Shown: positions 22,503 through 34,859, numbered from the stretch's first letter. The stretch: 64,000 nt of DNA from Branchiostoma floridae (GCF_000003815.2 NC_049995.1:2144296-2208295), one strand, 5' to 3'. Program-made: numbers and translations. Notes: generated by a model from the sequence alone, not told the origin.

Positions 22503-22737
22503 AGTCTTAAAAATCGATACGTCCGTCGTTTGTTCCTAGCTAGAAGATCTATTCCTGTTACCATCGTGGTTTTCGTCTAAGAATATTTGAATATAAATAT
22601 CTTTTCATCATTAGCTAATGGAATTAACTATTAGATATAAGTTTGCACCTAGAGATACATGTGGGTGCCATACATAGTCAAAACCGCGCTGTGCAACGTG
22701 CGTGTAGTATTGCTGTAAAAAGGGTGAATCAACAAGA

Positions 22738-22743
22738 AATAAA
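22738..22743 (+). promoter_or_regulatory. Candidate polyadenylation signal AATAAA (mosaic receptor)
   Basis: First clear AATAAA downstream of the stop, giving a 3' UTR of about 940 nt. Usage is not proven. Confidence 0.45.
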
Positions 22744-23193
22744 CTTGTAAATGTAAAAATTCCCAGAAATATTTTGTGATATTTATAACATACCTGTATT
22801 TTTCTTTTCTTTAAGACTCGTAAGGGAGTGTTCTATTGAAAAAAAAACTCAGTTATAAATCATTTCGAAGAAAAAAAGGTAAGGTCTACTGGTATAACAA
22901 ACATTACCGGTAACAATTGTTACCTGCCCCGTAATACATAACCAATGGGTACAAAAATAATAAGTTGACACTTTTTATGGTCAAAATAGGACTTTTCATA
23001 AACAAGTAGGTAGTTTTGACTGCATGAAAAGGGAGATGATTTATTTTTCGCATTTGGGACAAGACACAGAAGAAGTACATATCAAACAACTACAGAAAGG
23101 CTGTGCTTTATTCAAAGCATCTAACATTAGCTATTCTGGACACAGGATACATCTATCAGCTTTCGTGAGCTTTGCTGGTTTATGTCCATCGAG

Positions 23194-23199
23194 TTTATT
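23194..23199 (-). promoter_or_regulatory. Candidate polyadenylation signal (Kazal gene)
   Basis: TTTATT on the + strand, AATAAA on the minus strand, about 200 nt past the Kazal stop. Further copies lie at 23,107-23,112 and 23,040-23,045. Confidence 0.5.
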
Positions 23200-23401
23200 T
23201 AAAATTTTTGTTTCCTAAACATTCAAAACAGCGTATGTAGAAAATAAATGATTTTTAAAAGTCCAGTGAGACAAAGTGAAAAACAATCATCAACAGAAGC
23301 GTCTTTGACGCAACAACTACACAGAAACGCGACTTTGAGGTTAAGATTTACAGCTCTTGGGTCCACAGTGTGGACTGAATCTTTGCTACGTTCTGCTGCG
23401 C

Positions 23402-23480
23402 TCATGACGGCACAGGCCAGGGGTTACCGCACTCTCCGATGTACTCGGCTGTGATGGCAGGCGCGTCGGATTGGATGGCA
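23402..23480 (-). CDS. Kazal gene terminal exon (end of domain 8)
   Basis: Enters in phase 2, reads [19 protein letters not shown] and stops shortly after (TGA at 23,404-23,402). It supplies the sixth cysteine of Kazal 8. Confidence 0.9.
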
Positions 23481-26400
23481 CTGCAAATGTGAGAAAACAA
23501 GAGTAACATAACGTCAGTGTTTTGTAATCTTCGTTTAGAATTGAGAATTTTCACTGTAATGGCATAGCACTAAAAGCTGATGAAAAGTTACCACTGCACA
23601 GAGGAATTACATCCTGGTTCTAAAACATTTCTAGTATGGAGTGTACAATGCAGTTAATATCAACATAAATTTCAACTTGGATTCCGACCCCAAAATTGAT
23701 CTTGTATCTTCAGTGTAAAAAAAATAATCTAAATGTATGACACTTTGGCAATAAACTACACATCTTTTGACGGTTATTTTGACGGCTCAAATAAAGTTCC
23801 ATTGCAACGAAGATAGAATGTGAGAAGCGTCAAGTGTGTCTAAATCGGACGTCAACAATATGTAGACGCAGTCGGGCAGCTGTTTGTGTGGTTTTTAGTT
23901 TGGATTTCGATTCTAAAAGTGTCCAAGGACAGTTACGCATCTAAACAGGATGTGGCCCACCTGAGAACGCATCAAGCAGTTGTTTTGGGGGGGTTACCGG
24001 TTTTCATTTTAGATCCTGATTCTAAAACCTTGCCTGAAGCATCTACACCAGATGACGTCTATAGCTGCCAGTTGTTTTTGTGGTTTTCATTTTAGACTCT
24101 GAATTTCTCACTCTGAAACCGTCATAAGATCGTGTCTAAAGCATCTAAGCCTACCTGAGTCACCTACCTGAGAACATAGCTAGCAGCTGTGGTGGTGGTT
24201 TTCAAATTTAGACAGATAAATTATACATTCTAACCATTATAGGATTATAGACCATTAAAAGATCTTGTCTGAAACATCTAAACCGGATGTGTATGTGGCC
24301 TACCTGAGCACGCAGCTGGCCTGGTCCATGAGGCAGGTGTTGGTGTTAGTCTAAACCGGATGTGACGTACCTGAGCACGCAGCTCACCTGGTCCATGAGG
24401 CATGTGTTGGAGTAAGTCTAAACCGAATGTGACGTACCTGAGCACGCAGCTCGCCTGGTCCATGAGGCATGTGTTGGTGATTGTCTAACCGGATGTGACG
24501 TACCTGAGCACGCAGCTCGCCTGGTCCATGAGGCATGTGTTGGAGTAAGTCTAAACCGAATGTGACGTACCTAAGCACGCAGCTGGCCTGGTCCATGAGG
24601 CATGTGTTGGTGTAAGTCTAAACCGGATGTGACGTACCTGAGCACGCAGCTGGCCTGGTCCATGAGGCATGTGTTGGTGTTAGTCTAAACCGGATGTGAC
24701 GTACCTGAGCACGCAGCTCGCCTGGTCCATGAGGCATGTGTTGGTGTTTGTCTAACCGGATGTGACGCACCTGAGCACGCAGCTGGCCTGGTCCATGAGG
24801 CATGTGTTGGTGTTTGTCTAACCGGATGTGACGTACTTGAGCACGCAGCTCGCCTGGTCCATGAGGCATGTGTTGGTGTTTGTCTAACCGGATGTGACGT
24901 ACCTGAGCACGCAGCTCGCCTGGTCCATGAGGCATGTGTTGGTGTAAGTCTTCCCGTCGCTAGCGCACACAGGCAGGTACTTCCGCCCGCACACCTCCTC
25001 CAGACACGTCAGGATCGGGTCCACTGTCTGCTGTTGGTCTTCCTCACGGGGCTCTTCTTCTTCCATCTGACGCAAGAGGCGGGCTACGTCATCTATAGGA
25101 AACATGGGAGGGTATTATATATAATTGATCCGAAAATACATAAGATTTCAACAGTTGATTAGGACCGATGTTGTGCCCTTCGAAAAATGTAAAATACCAA
25201 TGCATGTGTTTTGTTAGTCTCCAAGCAGACCCTACGGTGCCTTAGAAATAGTATCAAAGCTGGCAAGGCACCCGTTTGACTCCCTTAGCCGGCTATCTCC
25301 CATTGGCCGGCTATAACTCCTTTGCCAGCTTTGATATTGTTTCCAAGGCACCGTAGGGTCTTCTTGGAGACTAGTGTTTTGTTACAAGGCGATTCACCTA
25401 ACTACAAACAGTAGTTATTTGGAAGGGAGGCTAGGGTACTTAGAATGCGTTGGGCAAATCCCTGTCCTTGGTGCTGAAGACCATCAAATGCCGCTGAAAG
25501 TTAGAATATATGTAACCCCGTTCAACCTGCTTTTAAGTTCTTTGTTAATAGAGTTTCTTCTGAACCAAAGCTTAGCAAGGGCTGTCATTACTGCAATATG
25601 TTTTTTTAAAGACTAGTTACTATGAGACTATACGTCGATGAAGGTTAGACATGCAGGTAATTAGTTATGATTTTAGGTAGCAGCCAATAATTTCAATAAT
25701 TTTGCTGCCTGAAACGTCTGACGTTTCATTTCCGAACTCTCTCCAGTTGCTTAAGTAACTGTCATTTTGGTGTGTGACATAATATTATATACTGTAAATG
25801 CAGAAACTTTCGCGGTGGATTAATGTTCGCGGTTTTCGCGGCGGTCTCCTCACCGCGAATTTAAAACCACCGCAAACATTTTTCCATAACAGTAAGAGAC
25901 TACAGTGCATGGTGCTACCGCGAAATTAAAACCACCGCGAAAAGTCCATTTTCCCGCTACCGCGAAATTAAATCTCCGCGAACTTAAATGCATTTACGTT
26001 AGATTGTTTTTAGTAAAGCCGGTCATACCGATGGCTTTCTGCAGCTTGTTCTGCTGCTGCTGCTCCTCCTGCTCATCACAGCTTCCCTTACTCACGATCG
26101 TCAGCTCGGGTGCAGAGGGATCCGCCGTCCTGGAACAACAGGGGTATGGTCAGTGAATGAATAAACGAGTGAGAGTGTAAATGAGGGCTGAAGGGTGGAT
26201 GGTTGGGAGGAACGTAGTAGATGAATGAGTGAATGAGTGAGTGAGTGAGTGTAGGGATGAGTGAGGGAGTGAGGGAGGCATGGAGGGAGTAAATGAGTGA
26301 GTTAATATCTGTGTGTGAGAGAGAGAGAGTGAGTGAGTGAGTGAGTGAATGAATGAACGAGTGAATGAGTTAGTGGGTGTGAGTGAGTGAGTGTGTGTGT

Positions 26401-29400
26401 GTTTGAGTCAATGAATGAACTAGTGATGGAATGAGGGAGATATAATGACTTAGGAAGTTGTTGCCCGCTATGAGGGACACAAGCATTCGAGGAACTATAT
26501 CTATACCTCACAGGAGTAATCCGGGAGAAAGGTTGTACACACTTACTTGCTGGCGCATGCGGCCTGCTGAAACAGACAGGTGTTGTCGTAAGTCTTTCCG
26601 TCGCTGCCGCAAACCGGGAGGTAGATCCGGGGACAGCCCGGTTTGAAGCATGTCGTAACATCATCTGGCTCCTGTTGTTGTTGTTCCATTTTAGGCTTTG
26701 ATGCGATCAACTGTGGGACAGGTTCGGGTTCCTCGTCACATGCGCCCTTGTGGTCGACAGTCAGTTCTGGCGCTGTAGGATTCTCAACACTGGAAAGGGC
26801 AACATGACAGTCTTGTTCGATTAAACTTGGCACAGAATACATCACTTCTGTTCATTTTGAGAACGAAAGTTGTAATTTCTGACAAATATGACATGATTTT
26901 GGATGCTCATGGAACTAAGGATTCCGGAAATACTTTTTACTTTGGGCAAGTTGGAATAAGTATTGCTAGTGTTTTTTGTTTGTTTTAAATACACATGAAT
27001 TTATTCTCTTTCTATGCTTTAGCCTAGTTTTATAGGAATTCAGGAAATTGGCATCGAAAGATTGGTAAGGATCCCCATGAACACCAAAAGGAAACATAGC
27101 ACCCTATATCAAGATGTCATAATCCAGGCTAACGTACCTGGCAACACAGGCTGCCTTAGCCAAGAGACAGAGGTTCGGGTAGGTCTTCCCGTCACTGCCG
27201 CAAACCGGCTTGTACAGCCGGGGACATACGATAGAGTTGCATGTCTTAATATCTAGATCCTCTTCTTGCTTCTGTTGTTCTTCCTTTTTGGCAACTTCTT
27301 TCTCTTCTTCGTTTTGTTCTTTCTTGGGCTTGGTTTGAATCAACTGCGGAACGGGTTCGGGATCACTGTCGGAGTCACACTCCCCCTTACTGGCAATGGT
27401 GAGTTCTGGTCCGGAAGGATTCTCGGCACTGTATAAAACATGACAAGACGTTTTACCCCACAATCGATGAAAATCAAAGTTCCATACGTATTACTCTGTG
27501 GGTATAAGAGTAATACGTATGCTCACAGTATATCCCTAATCATGAACATTAAGAAATTGTTTATGACAAAGGAAGCCGTACAAGTCTAAGCTAATAAGAT
27601 ATTCGTTACCATTCTACTATTGGAGCAACAGAAGTAAGAAAACAATAGAGGTAAAAATCTTGTTTATTTATCTAGCACGACTTACCTGACAATACAGGCT
27701 TCCTTAGACAGGAGACAGAAGTTTGGGTAGGTTTTACCGTCACTGCCGCAAACCGGGAGGTAAAGCCGGGGACATACGATAGACTGACACATCTCAAGAT
27801 CCTTCTGCACTTGCCGTTCTTCCTTCTGTTCGGTTTGTTCTTTCTTGGGCTTGGTTTCAATCAACTGCGGAACGGGTTCGGGATCACTGTCGGAGTCACA
27901 CTCTCCCTTACTGGCAATGGTGAGTTCTGGTCCGGAAGGATTCTCAACACTGTAAAACACATAACGAGAAATTTTAACCCGACAAAATGAAAATTGAACT
28001 CCCGCACATATCACCCGATGGCTATCATTAACGTATGTTAACGCACACTCCTTATATAAAGAACAACCGTTGTTGGGGACAAAACATGCCGTTTAGTGTT
28101 AGGTAGTGGGGGCTTCGTTGTCGACATTCTTCTGTGCCTGCCAACAGATTTTTGGAAGTCAACATCATCGGCAACCCTTTAACCAGGATAATGCTTCATT
28201 CTCCTTTACTGCGAGATAGTCCTTGGCACAATACGAAGATAAAAAAACGAACATGTTGTCTAACGCTAGTTCACCTTTATCTGTACGGTAACCTATATCC
28301 GTTGTTACAAAAGACAGGTTTAAGGATATCGAGTCGACAGACGCTGCAATATTTTGAAAACATTTTGAGAACATTGTAATCTAAAACCACTGTTTTTAAA
28401 AGCTAAGGATTCAGGTTACCCCGCGGATAAAAGTTAACCAGCGTTACATATCTGGCACGTCATACCTGGCAACACAGGCTACCTTAGCCAAGAGACAGAG
28501 GTTTGGGTAGGTCTTCCCGTCACTGCCGCAAACCGGCCTGTACAGCCGGGGACATACGATGGTCTGGCACGTCTTCAAATCCACCACCTCCTCTTCTTCT
28601 TCTTGCTGCTGTTGCTCTTCCTTCTTGGCTACTTCTTCTTTTTGCTCTTTCTTGGGCTTGGTCTCGATCAGCTGTGGGACTGGCTCGTCGGTAGAGCCAC
28701 ACTCCCCCTTGTGGTCGATGCCGAGTTCTGGTCCGGCAGGGTCCTCCACACTGGAAAAATAGAAATTATTATTTAATCTATAATTTTGATATCTAATAAT
28801 TATCATGTTATTATTTGATACCATTTACTCCCTCCAGTACGAGTCCTTGTTTGCTCCATATTTTGGGTAAATGTATCTGAAAATGTGCGAATAATCAAAA
28901 TGAATTTTTAAAAAATCTAATAAAAAAATCAAATAACAGTCAGACTCCCGACACCTTTGACCCACTAGGGTCACGTGATCGAAACGGTGGGTCATTCGTG
29001 TTAACGAAGGCTGAACGATTGACAAAGACTTCCTTCAAAAGACATAAATTCTGTCCATGTTTGAGACAATGCTAGGCAACTGAATACAGGATTTGTAACA
29101 CGGATTTATATCATATCTGTTTGAAGTTTGAGAATGTCGTATACAGAAAGAAATGCGCTTCATTTTGTGCAAACTCCATTGCTTGACATTATGAGGTCTT
29201 GTTGTTTTTTTGTTAGGACGACACCATAGCTAAGAAAAATGTAGAAATGCAGCACTATCATCTACATACCTGACTACACAGGCTGCCTTCGCCAATACAC
29301 AGATGTTCGAATAAGTCTTCCCGTCAGTGCCGCAAACCGGCGCGTACATCCGGGGACATGCGATGGAGTAACATGTCGTAATATCCGCCACCTCGTCCTG

Positions 29401-32400
29401 CTGTTGTTGCTGCTCCTCTTTCTTCTCAGCAGCACCTTCTTCGTCTGCGGCTTCCGGACACGGACCCTGGTTTACTATCGTAAGTTCCGGCGCTGAAGCA
29501 TCTGCCGCACTACAGAAAAAGGTTTTTTAAAAATATAGATTTAAGACCATGTTGATGAAGGTTAGACATTCAGGTAGTAAGATATCAAAGGTCACGGTTG
29601 CTGAAACCCCTGGGTAGAATTGAATCGGTATGAATTCTATTGATTTCACTTTTTAAGACAGAACGTCTTTTGAAAAAAGCAAACAAGGAATTCCTCACAA
29701 GCCTACATGTGCGACCACCGACAAATATTCACCAAAATAAATGACCCTCTGGAGATGGAGCATGCTAAATCTCGAATTGCTAGTTGTTAAAAAAGTCGTT
29801 GTGCTCTAGTCACTTTAGAAGGTAATCTAAAAGAATATGCCAGTGGTATGTTTTCAACACGAAATCTGTGAAATCATCACATTGGGTATAATTTACATGA
29901 ATAAATACATCCACAAAAAGATTCTATTTTTTTTTTCCTCAAAAGTCAAAACAGTTTTTTGTTGTGCTGAAATTTTCAACACAAATGTTTTTAAAGAAAC
30001 AGCATAACTTAAAAGATATCCGTACCTTAGGGCACACACGGCCTGCTTGAAGACACAGTCGTTGGGGTAAGTCTTGCCGTCGCTGCCGCAAACCGGCATG
30101 TAGATGAAGGTACAGAAGGTCTGGTAGCAGGTGTTGACGTCACCGATTTGGGTCTGTTCCTGCAGCTGTTCTATTGCAGGGGCTGGCTCCGGGCTACAGT
30201 CTCCCTTGTGGACTATGGTGAGCTCAGCAGCTTTTGGGTCCGTCACGCTGGAAGGAAATTAATTAGTTTAGAGTATGTAGTAATGACCATCAAAATATAA
30301 TCAAACCTCAACAAAACTGGACAACAAATTTATGAAGAACATTGAGCTGCCAGACTATGCATTGTCATGTCATCATCAATTTAATAATATATATATATAT
30401 ATTTAGAAATAATTCTAAACATGGCATCCATGGACCTGACAGAAAACAAAATGGCGCAGGCGTGACGTCAAAACCCATCGAGAAACAAGGTGGCGCCTGA
30501 ATGACGTCAATGTCTAACATGGTGTCGCCCATAACCGTTTCTGAAAACAATACATGTTTTGCTATGGCAATAACCTATCGCAACTCTGGAAATATTCACA
30601 TAATATTTGGTTAGGCGTCGCTTAGAGCCGATTTGCAAAACTATTATAAACTCAATTACGATAGGAATATGTCGTTACTACCATAAGGCTTGTCATCCTC
30701 GCATTCAAAAGAGAAAGTGGTATAGATCTAAAGAAATGACTCAACAAAATCAGCGCACGCTTTCGCGTTAAACGTGACATGTAAAGTCAACTTCCTGTCG
30801 CCCTACCCATAAGTGTACGCAGTTGCAAGCACGAACGCGACCAGCCCAAACTGTACAAACATGATCGAACTTGCCATGACCCGCACAGACTTTTGGTAAT
30901 TTATGGCACAACGACAGTTTAAACGTGGCTGTTGAGTGCACAATCAACATCTGTGGGTGAACTTTTTCATTTATTTGAAGCCGACAAAGAAAGTTCAAAG
31001 CACCATGAGACCAAAGTTCAAAAACTAGTACACCAACTGTTAAAGGGAAAAAAGACAATTCCCATAGCAGATTAAAGACAGTCTAAAGAAAAAGGAACAA
31101 GTATCCACAACCTCCAGTCTCAATGGAGTGAAAAGTATGCACAGAAGAATGAAGTAAACCTAATGGAAAAGAACAAACAAGAACGATCACGCTCACACAC
31201 ACACAGAGACACACACAGCACACACACGCATACACACACACACACACACACAGACACAGACACGCACACACAGGCACATACACACACACACGCGCACACA
31301 CACACACACACACACACATACACAAACACACGCATGCACACACACACAAACACTTCTTTTATTTTTTTGCAGGTTATCTAAGCTTATGAATTCCTGCCCT
31401 TCGCAACAAAACATTTCAAAAGCTACGATATGTTTCCGCTCACACCTTTGGCAATAAAAAGTATTCATTTTCTTCTTTTGTCTTCTATTGACATTCATGC
31501 TGTCCATCATATTTGCTTGTTATTTCTCACCCAGCGATGCATGCCGCCTGTCTGAAGCGGCAGGGGCTGGCGTAGGTCTTGCCGTCGCTGCCGCAGACCG
31601 GGTCGTAGATGCGGGGGCAGCCCATCTTGTAGCAGTCCGCTACTGCCAGCAGTTCCTCACGGAGAACCATGGCGGCGCTTCCTGGACAAACATCGGGAAG
31701 GGTAAACGTATGAGGTACATGTTAAATCTCCCAACAGGTCCTACGATGGCGAACGATGCTGACATTATAATCTATATAGAAGGTACATTCCCTCACGTTA
31801 GACATATGACATGCGTTTGGAAGAAAAATTGATAAACAAACCCATACATTTTTCACCATTTACGAAGAAGCGAGATAAAGCCAAACATCTGTGTTGGACT
31901 AGAGCTGTGATACTTTTATATGCATGTTTCGCATTTGATGTGACCTGTACTTCATCCATTCATTCATTCACAAAGCTGGTCATGGACTAGAGTTTAGCAG
32001 ACCAAGGAGTGTCATTTTCCAACCGGACACTCCTAGGCCGACTAAACTCCTTGCCCTTGGTCAGCTTAATGATACTATGCTAGTATCGTATGCCACTTAT
32101 GGTACTGCTGGGGATTAGGTAGATGTTTTGGCTTTACGCTTGTGAAATCACGATACAAGGATAAACGTATAAAGGGTCCATGACTCTGAATCTGGACCAA
32201 ACTTTGAACGTTTCGGCCTTGCATTTGGTCCAAAGAATACCAACGTGCTTGACAGTTGGTGTGATGTGGTAATCACCTGTCTTTGACAGGGTTTTTATTT
32301 CGACGCCGTTTGCAACGATCTGGTACTAAATCTAGAGTTTGTTTATATCGACGTAGACTTGTCGACTTAGCTGTGTCTGTATTTTGATAACATGGCTAAG

Positions 32401-32936
32401 CAAATCTATCTTCTTGACAATACACAAAACAGTCATCACTACCGTCAAAACGCCAATAAAAGTTTACACAATGTCAGAAAGAAATGCTAATGTTTCGTTT
32501 AGAATACTCTCAACAACATAGCCTCCTTCACAGATCGACTTCTAGTAACACTGGCTTTGATTTTTTGCGGGAAACGTTGATTCACGAATCAACCATAGTG
32601 AACTACCTATTGCTAACGGGGAATCTTAGAACCATTTTTTTGGCAACGAGCTTTGCTTTTGACCCAAAAAAACTAAATCTAACACACCTTATACAGTACC
32701 ATATTCCTTTACCATCTTATACGTGTATGACCTTTCAGTGTAAGGTGTCAACAATTTACATACCGTCACTCCTTTAGAAAACACAAATCCTAAATCAAAC
32801 TTATCTAATTCCAGAGGGGTCAAAAGAATATGTCTTTTGCCATTTCAAACCGAGATTGAACAAGATTTGAACATAAAAATCACTCACCTGCTACGAGAAG
32901 AGAAAACGTGCAAAGTAGAAAACTTCTTGTAGCCAT
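23402..32936 (-). CDS. Secreted eight-domain Kazal serine protease inhibitor (complete, 11 exons)
   Basis: Exons (minus): 32936-32888, 31681-31531, 30247-30026, 29509-29270, 28750-28466, 27949-27686, 27428-27138, 26789-26547, 26129-26029, 25092-24903, 23480-23402; together 704 codons plus stop. It begins with signal peptide [16 protein letters not shown]. Each Kazal domain has its first five cysteines (C...[20 protein letters not shown]...AxC) in one exon and the sixth (PELTIxxKGEC) in the next, joined by a phase-2 intron. Glu/Lys/Gln-rich linkers of 20-50 residues separate domains. Using the family rule (P1 is two residues after Cys 2), P1 is Arg in seven domains and Phe in domain 2, so trypsin-like targets are expected with one chymotrypsin-like site. 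It is convergent with the mosaic receptor gene. Confidence 0.93.
23930..24960 (-). repeat. 65-67 bp minisatellite copied from an exon end and splice donor
   Basis: Ten units run from 24,300 to 24,903, the first being the true end of the Kazal 8 exon. Each carries, on the minus strand, the coding end ([13 protein letters not shown]) and the donor AG|GTACGTCAC. Unit junctions lie near 24,306, 24,372, 24,439, 24,506, 24,574, 24,641, 24,708, 24,773, 24,839 and 24,903. More degenerate copies seem to extend to about 23,930. Confidence 0.9.
24903..26129 (-). CDS. Kazal exons: end of domain 7 and start of domain 8
   Basis: Exon 26129-26029 closes Kazal 7 ([17 protein letters not shown]) and holds a Gln-rich linker; an extra phase-1 intron then splits the linker before exon 25092-24903 ([20 protein letters not shown]1 Arg). 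This is the only inter-domain linker interrupted by an intron. A CGCGGTGG MITE ends 30 nt from the donor at 26,028. Confidence 0.9.
25217..25373. mobile_element. Foldback element, family B copy
   Basis: Arms gtctccaagcagaccctacg / cgtagggtcttcttggagac and inner tatcaaagctggcaa / ttgccagctttgata. Intronic in the Kazal gene. Confidence 0.75.
25791..25998. mobile_element. CGCGGTGG MITE copy 3
   Basis: Starts ACTGTAAATGCAGAAACTTT and ends AACTTAAATGCATTTAC, with repeated CGCGGTGG/CCACCGCG stems. It lies immediately 3' of the Kazal exon at 26,029. Confidence 0.8.
26150..26430. repeat. GAGT/GAAT-rich microsatellite
   Basis: Imperfect tandem GAGT, GAAT and GTGT tetramers in the intron between the exons at 26,129 and 26,547. 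Reading frames over it are repeat artefacts. Confidence 0.85.
26547..26789 (-). CDS. Kazal exon: end of domain 6, most of domain 7
   Basis: Reads [15 protein letters not shown], linker [17 protein letters not shown], then [20 protein letters not shown]1 is Arg. The donor GTAAGT at 26,546 gives phase 2 and a Lys codon across the junction. Confidence 0.92.
27138..27428 (-). CDS. Kazal exon: end of domain 5, most of domain 6
   Basis: Reads [15 protein letters not shown], an acidic/basic linker ([17 protein letters not shown]) and [20 protein letters not shown]1 Arg. Very similar to the two neighbouring exons, indicating recent duplication. Confidence 0.93.
27686..27949 (-). CDS. Kazal exon: end of domain 4, most of domain 5
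   Basis: Reads [15 protein letters not shown], a shorter linker, [19 protein letters not shown], then SKEACIV. P1 Arg. Its first third is almost identical to the exon at 27,138-27,428. Confidence 0.93.
28259..28446. mobile_element. MITE, TAACGCTAGTTCACCTTTAT family, copy 2
   Basis: Starts TAACGCTAGTTCACCTTTAT and ends GCGGATAAAAGTTAACCAGC; located 20 nt from the splice donor of the Kazal exon at 28,466. Confidence 0.7.
28466..28750 (-). CDS. Kazal exon: end of domain 3, most of domain 4
   Basis: Reads [15 protein letters not shown], an E/Q-rich linker and [20 protein letters not shown]1 Arg. Confidence 0.93.
29270..29509 (-). CDS. Kazal exon: end of domain 2, most of domain 3
   Basis: Reads [16 protein letters not shown], linker [36 protein letters not shown]1 Arg. 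It contains no ATG, so it is easily missed in ORF scans; splice phases (2 to 2) fit its neighbours exactly. Confidence 0.92.
30026..30247 (-). CDS. Kazal exon: end of domain 1, most of domain 2
   Basis: Reads [17 protein letters not shown], linker, [19 protein letters not shown]. Here C-T-F replaces the C-P-R seen in the other domains, so P1 is Phe and specificity should differ. Confidence 0.93.
31185..31350. repeat. (CA)n microsatellite
   Basis: Long imperfect CA dinucleotide tract in the intron between the first two Kazal exons. Cys/Val and Thr/His reading frames over it are spurious. Confidence 0.95.
31531..31681 (-). CDS. Kazal exon: mature N-terminus and most of domain 1
   Basis: Enters in phase 1 after the signal exon ([20 protein letters not shown]), then [20 protein letters not shown] and [10 protein letters not shown]1 Arg. 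The donor GTGAGA gives phase 2. Confidence 0.92.
32888..32936 (-). CDS. Kazal gene first coding exon (signal peptide)
   Basis: ATG at 32,936-32,934, [16 protein letters not shown], donor GTGAGT after a phase-1 Gly codon. It is the only ATG with a hydrophobic leader downstream of the TATA box. Confidence 0.9.
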
Positions 32937-33040
32937 CGTTGAAGAGTTTGGAAGTACGGAAAGTTGAAGAACCAGCCCGAAGTTGTTTCTCTCTCACGAA
33001 GGTGTGGATACTACTGGTGGTGAGGGCGTGACTCTTGGTC

Positions 33041-33048
33041 CCTTTATA
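33041..33048 (-). promoter_or_regulatory. TATA box of the Kazal gene
   Basis: TATAAAGG on the minus strand, about 105 nt upstream of the ATG, which implies a 5' UTR of roughly 70-80 nt. Confidence 0.75.
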
Positions 33049-33784
33049 ACCACCCTCTGACCGAGTGTTGTTTTAGTCCACACACGTCAACCTACTTGAT
33101 AGGCGCGGCCTTCGATGGGAGAGGTTCGATAGAACAATAGAACCAGCACGTCACCTCTGACGGAAGCCAACCCTTAAACCTTAAGTCTCACTGACAAAGA
33201 ATTTGGGTCATAAAACTCAAAACACCACGTTGCTTTGTCTGTAGCTTTCGGGGAACCTTCGCAATCCTGGATCACAAAGCGCATTAGGAAATGACGAATT
33301 ATAAAGGAATGGCCTGATAACGTCCATACAGGGGTTATAAATGCCCAGGAACGATAAAGATCCCAATATATCACAAAGTATTGACGCAACAAACAATGCA
33401 TTGTGAGCTCCACCCTCTTGTACCCATCTCATCTATCACACTTTAAATGAAGTCAATTAAGAAAAATATGGAATCAAAATCGATAGATATTATTTAGTTA
33501 GCCCTAAGATTATATATCGTTGACCAAAATCACAAAGAATTATCAATTTTTGTGATAAGAAATCTAGACGTAGGTGTGGGTGTTTACTTCGCACCTTGCG
33601 GGTTGTGTTTGCGGGGGAGGGACGTGTTTAGTAGGGTAAGACAAATATAATCAGCACGCACATGTGTGCTCTGACGTGGTCCGTCTAGCCTGGAGAATGG
33701 GACGTGAAAGGTCAGACTGCTGATCTGACGGCACACACGGCAAACAGGTGTAATTAGATTACAGGGGGAGGGGCTGGTTTTTAC

Positions 33785-34085
33785 ATACATTGGGCCCTTT
33801 GCCCCGTTCGGAGCACAGGCCACCGATGATGGTTCTCCACTGTACACGTCTCCGGGCCTTCCTTCTCAGGTCGTGTCAGCCGTTACTCAATTATTTGTAT
33901 GCTCCTCATCTCTTCCTCAGTGTCCCTTCTCCAGCTGTTCTTAGGCCTTCCCTCTTTCGTTTGCCCTGTGGGTTCCAGGTTAGGGCCTGTTGTGTGATGC
34001 TCGTTGGTGACTTCCCGAGTGTGTGCCCTATCCAGGACCACTTCCTCTTGAGGATCTGGCTTTCCACTGGTTCTTGCGGCTGGTT
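33785..34085 (-). pseudogene. Non-LTR retrotransposon ORF2 C-terminus remnant
   Basis: Minus strand reads [30 protein letters not shown], then after a one-base frameshift [15 protein letters not shown], the classic tail of many LINE ORF2 proteins. It is inactive and abuts the (GGAT)n array. From 33,050 to 33,785 I see nothing supportable. Confidence 0.85.
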
Positions 34086-34193
34086 TAACTTGTGTTAATC
34101 TTAGCCGGAATGAATGAATGAGTGAATGAACGAACGGATAGAAGGATGGATGAATGAATGAAAGAATGGCTGGCTGGCTGGTGAAATAAATAT

Positions 34194-34340
34194 GTGAATG
34201 GATGGATGGATGGATGGGTGGGTGGATGGATGGATGGATGGATGGATGGATGGATGGATGGATGGATGGATGGATGGATGGATGGATGGATGGATGGATG
34301 GATGGATGGATGGATGGATGGATGGATGGATGGATGGATA
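34194..34340. repeat. (GGAT)n microsatellite
   Basis: About 36 nearly perfect GGAT tetramers, flanked by GAAT-type variants at 34,110-34,193 and 34,341-34,390. It could be the expanded tail of the adjacent LINE copy. Confidence 0.95.
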
Positions 34341-34859
34341 AATGAATGAATGAATGATTGAATCAATGGATGGATGAATGACCGAATGAATCAATACATG
34401 ATTTTACGAGATGAGCATGTGCAATGACACCACAATTGTTCAGACTGTATCATTTGGTTATAGGAGGTTATATATTAGGACTAGAATACATCCTTGCTTA
34501 ATGAACCCTGGGCACAAGAATGACCTAACGAACTAATGGTTAAATGGAAAAAAACGAATAGTTGAATCAAGGGTGTATTATTATTATTATTCTACAGCTG
34601 CATGCGGACTGTGGTCATTTAAATATTTTATATATTTCTTTTGGCTCATTAGTGATTGAACGAAAGAGCAATCGAATAACTGAATCATGGGCGCTCTTTT
34701 CTTGATGGAATGGGAACTACGCATTCGAATAAAATACTAGAGTCAACTTTTAAGAACAAGGTAAAACGAAGTACCATACGCAGAGGCAAGACTACCATTG
34801 CACAAAACGTTTAAATGGCCATGGGGTCGTTGACTCTTCTGTCGTCAGCAATTCGGTTA

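Noticed and set aside
31083-31510. Cys/Val-rich and Thr/His-rich frames over the CA repeat
   Set aside because: Pure consequence of the dinucleotide repeat. The same applies to the GGAT array at 34.2 kb and the TG tract at 63.4 kb.
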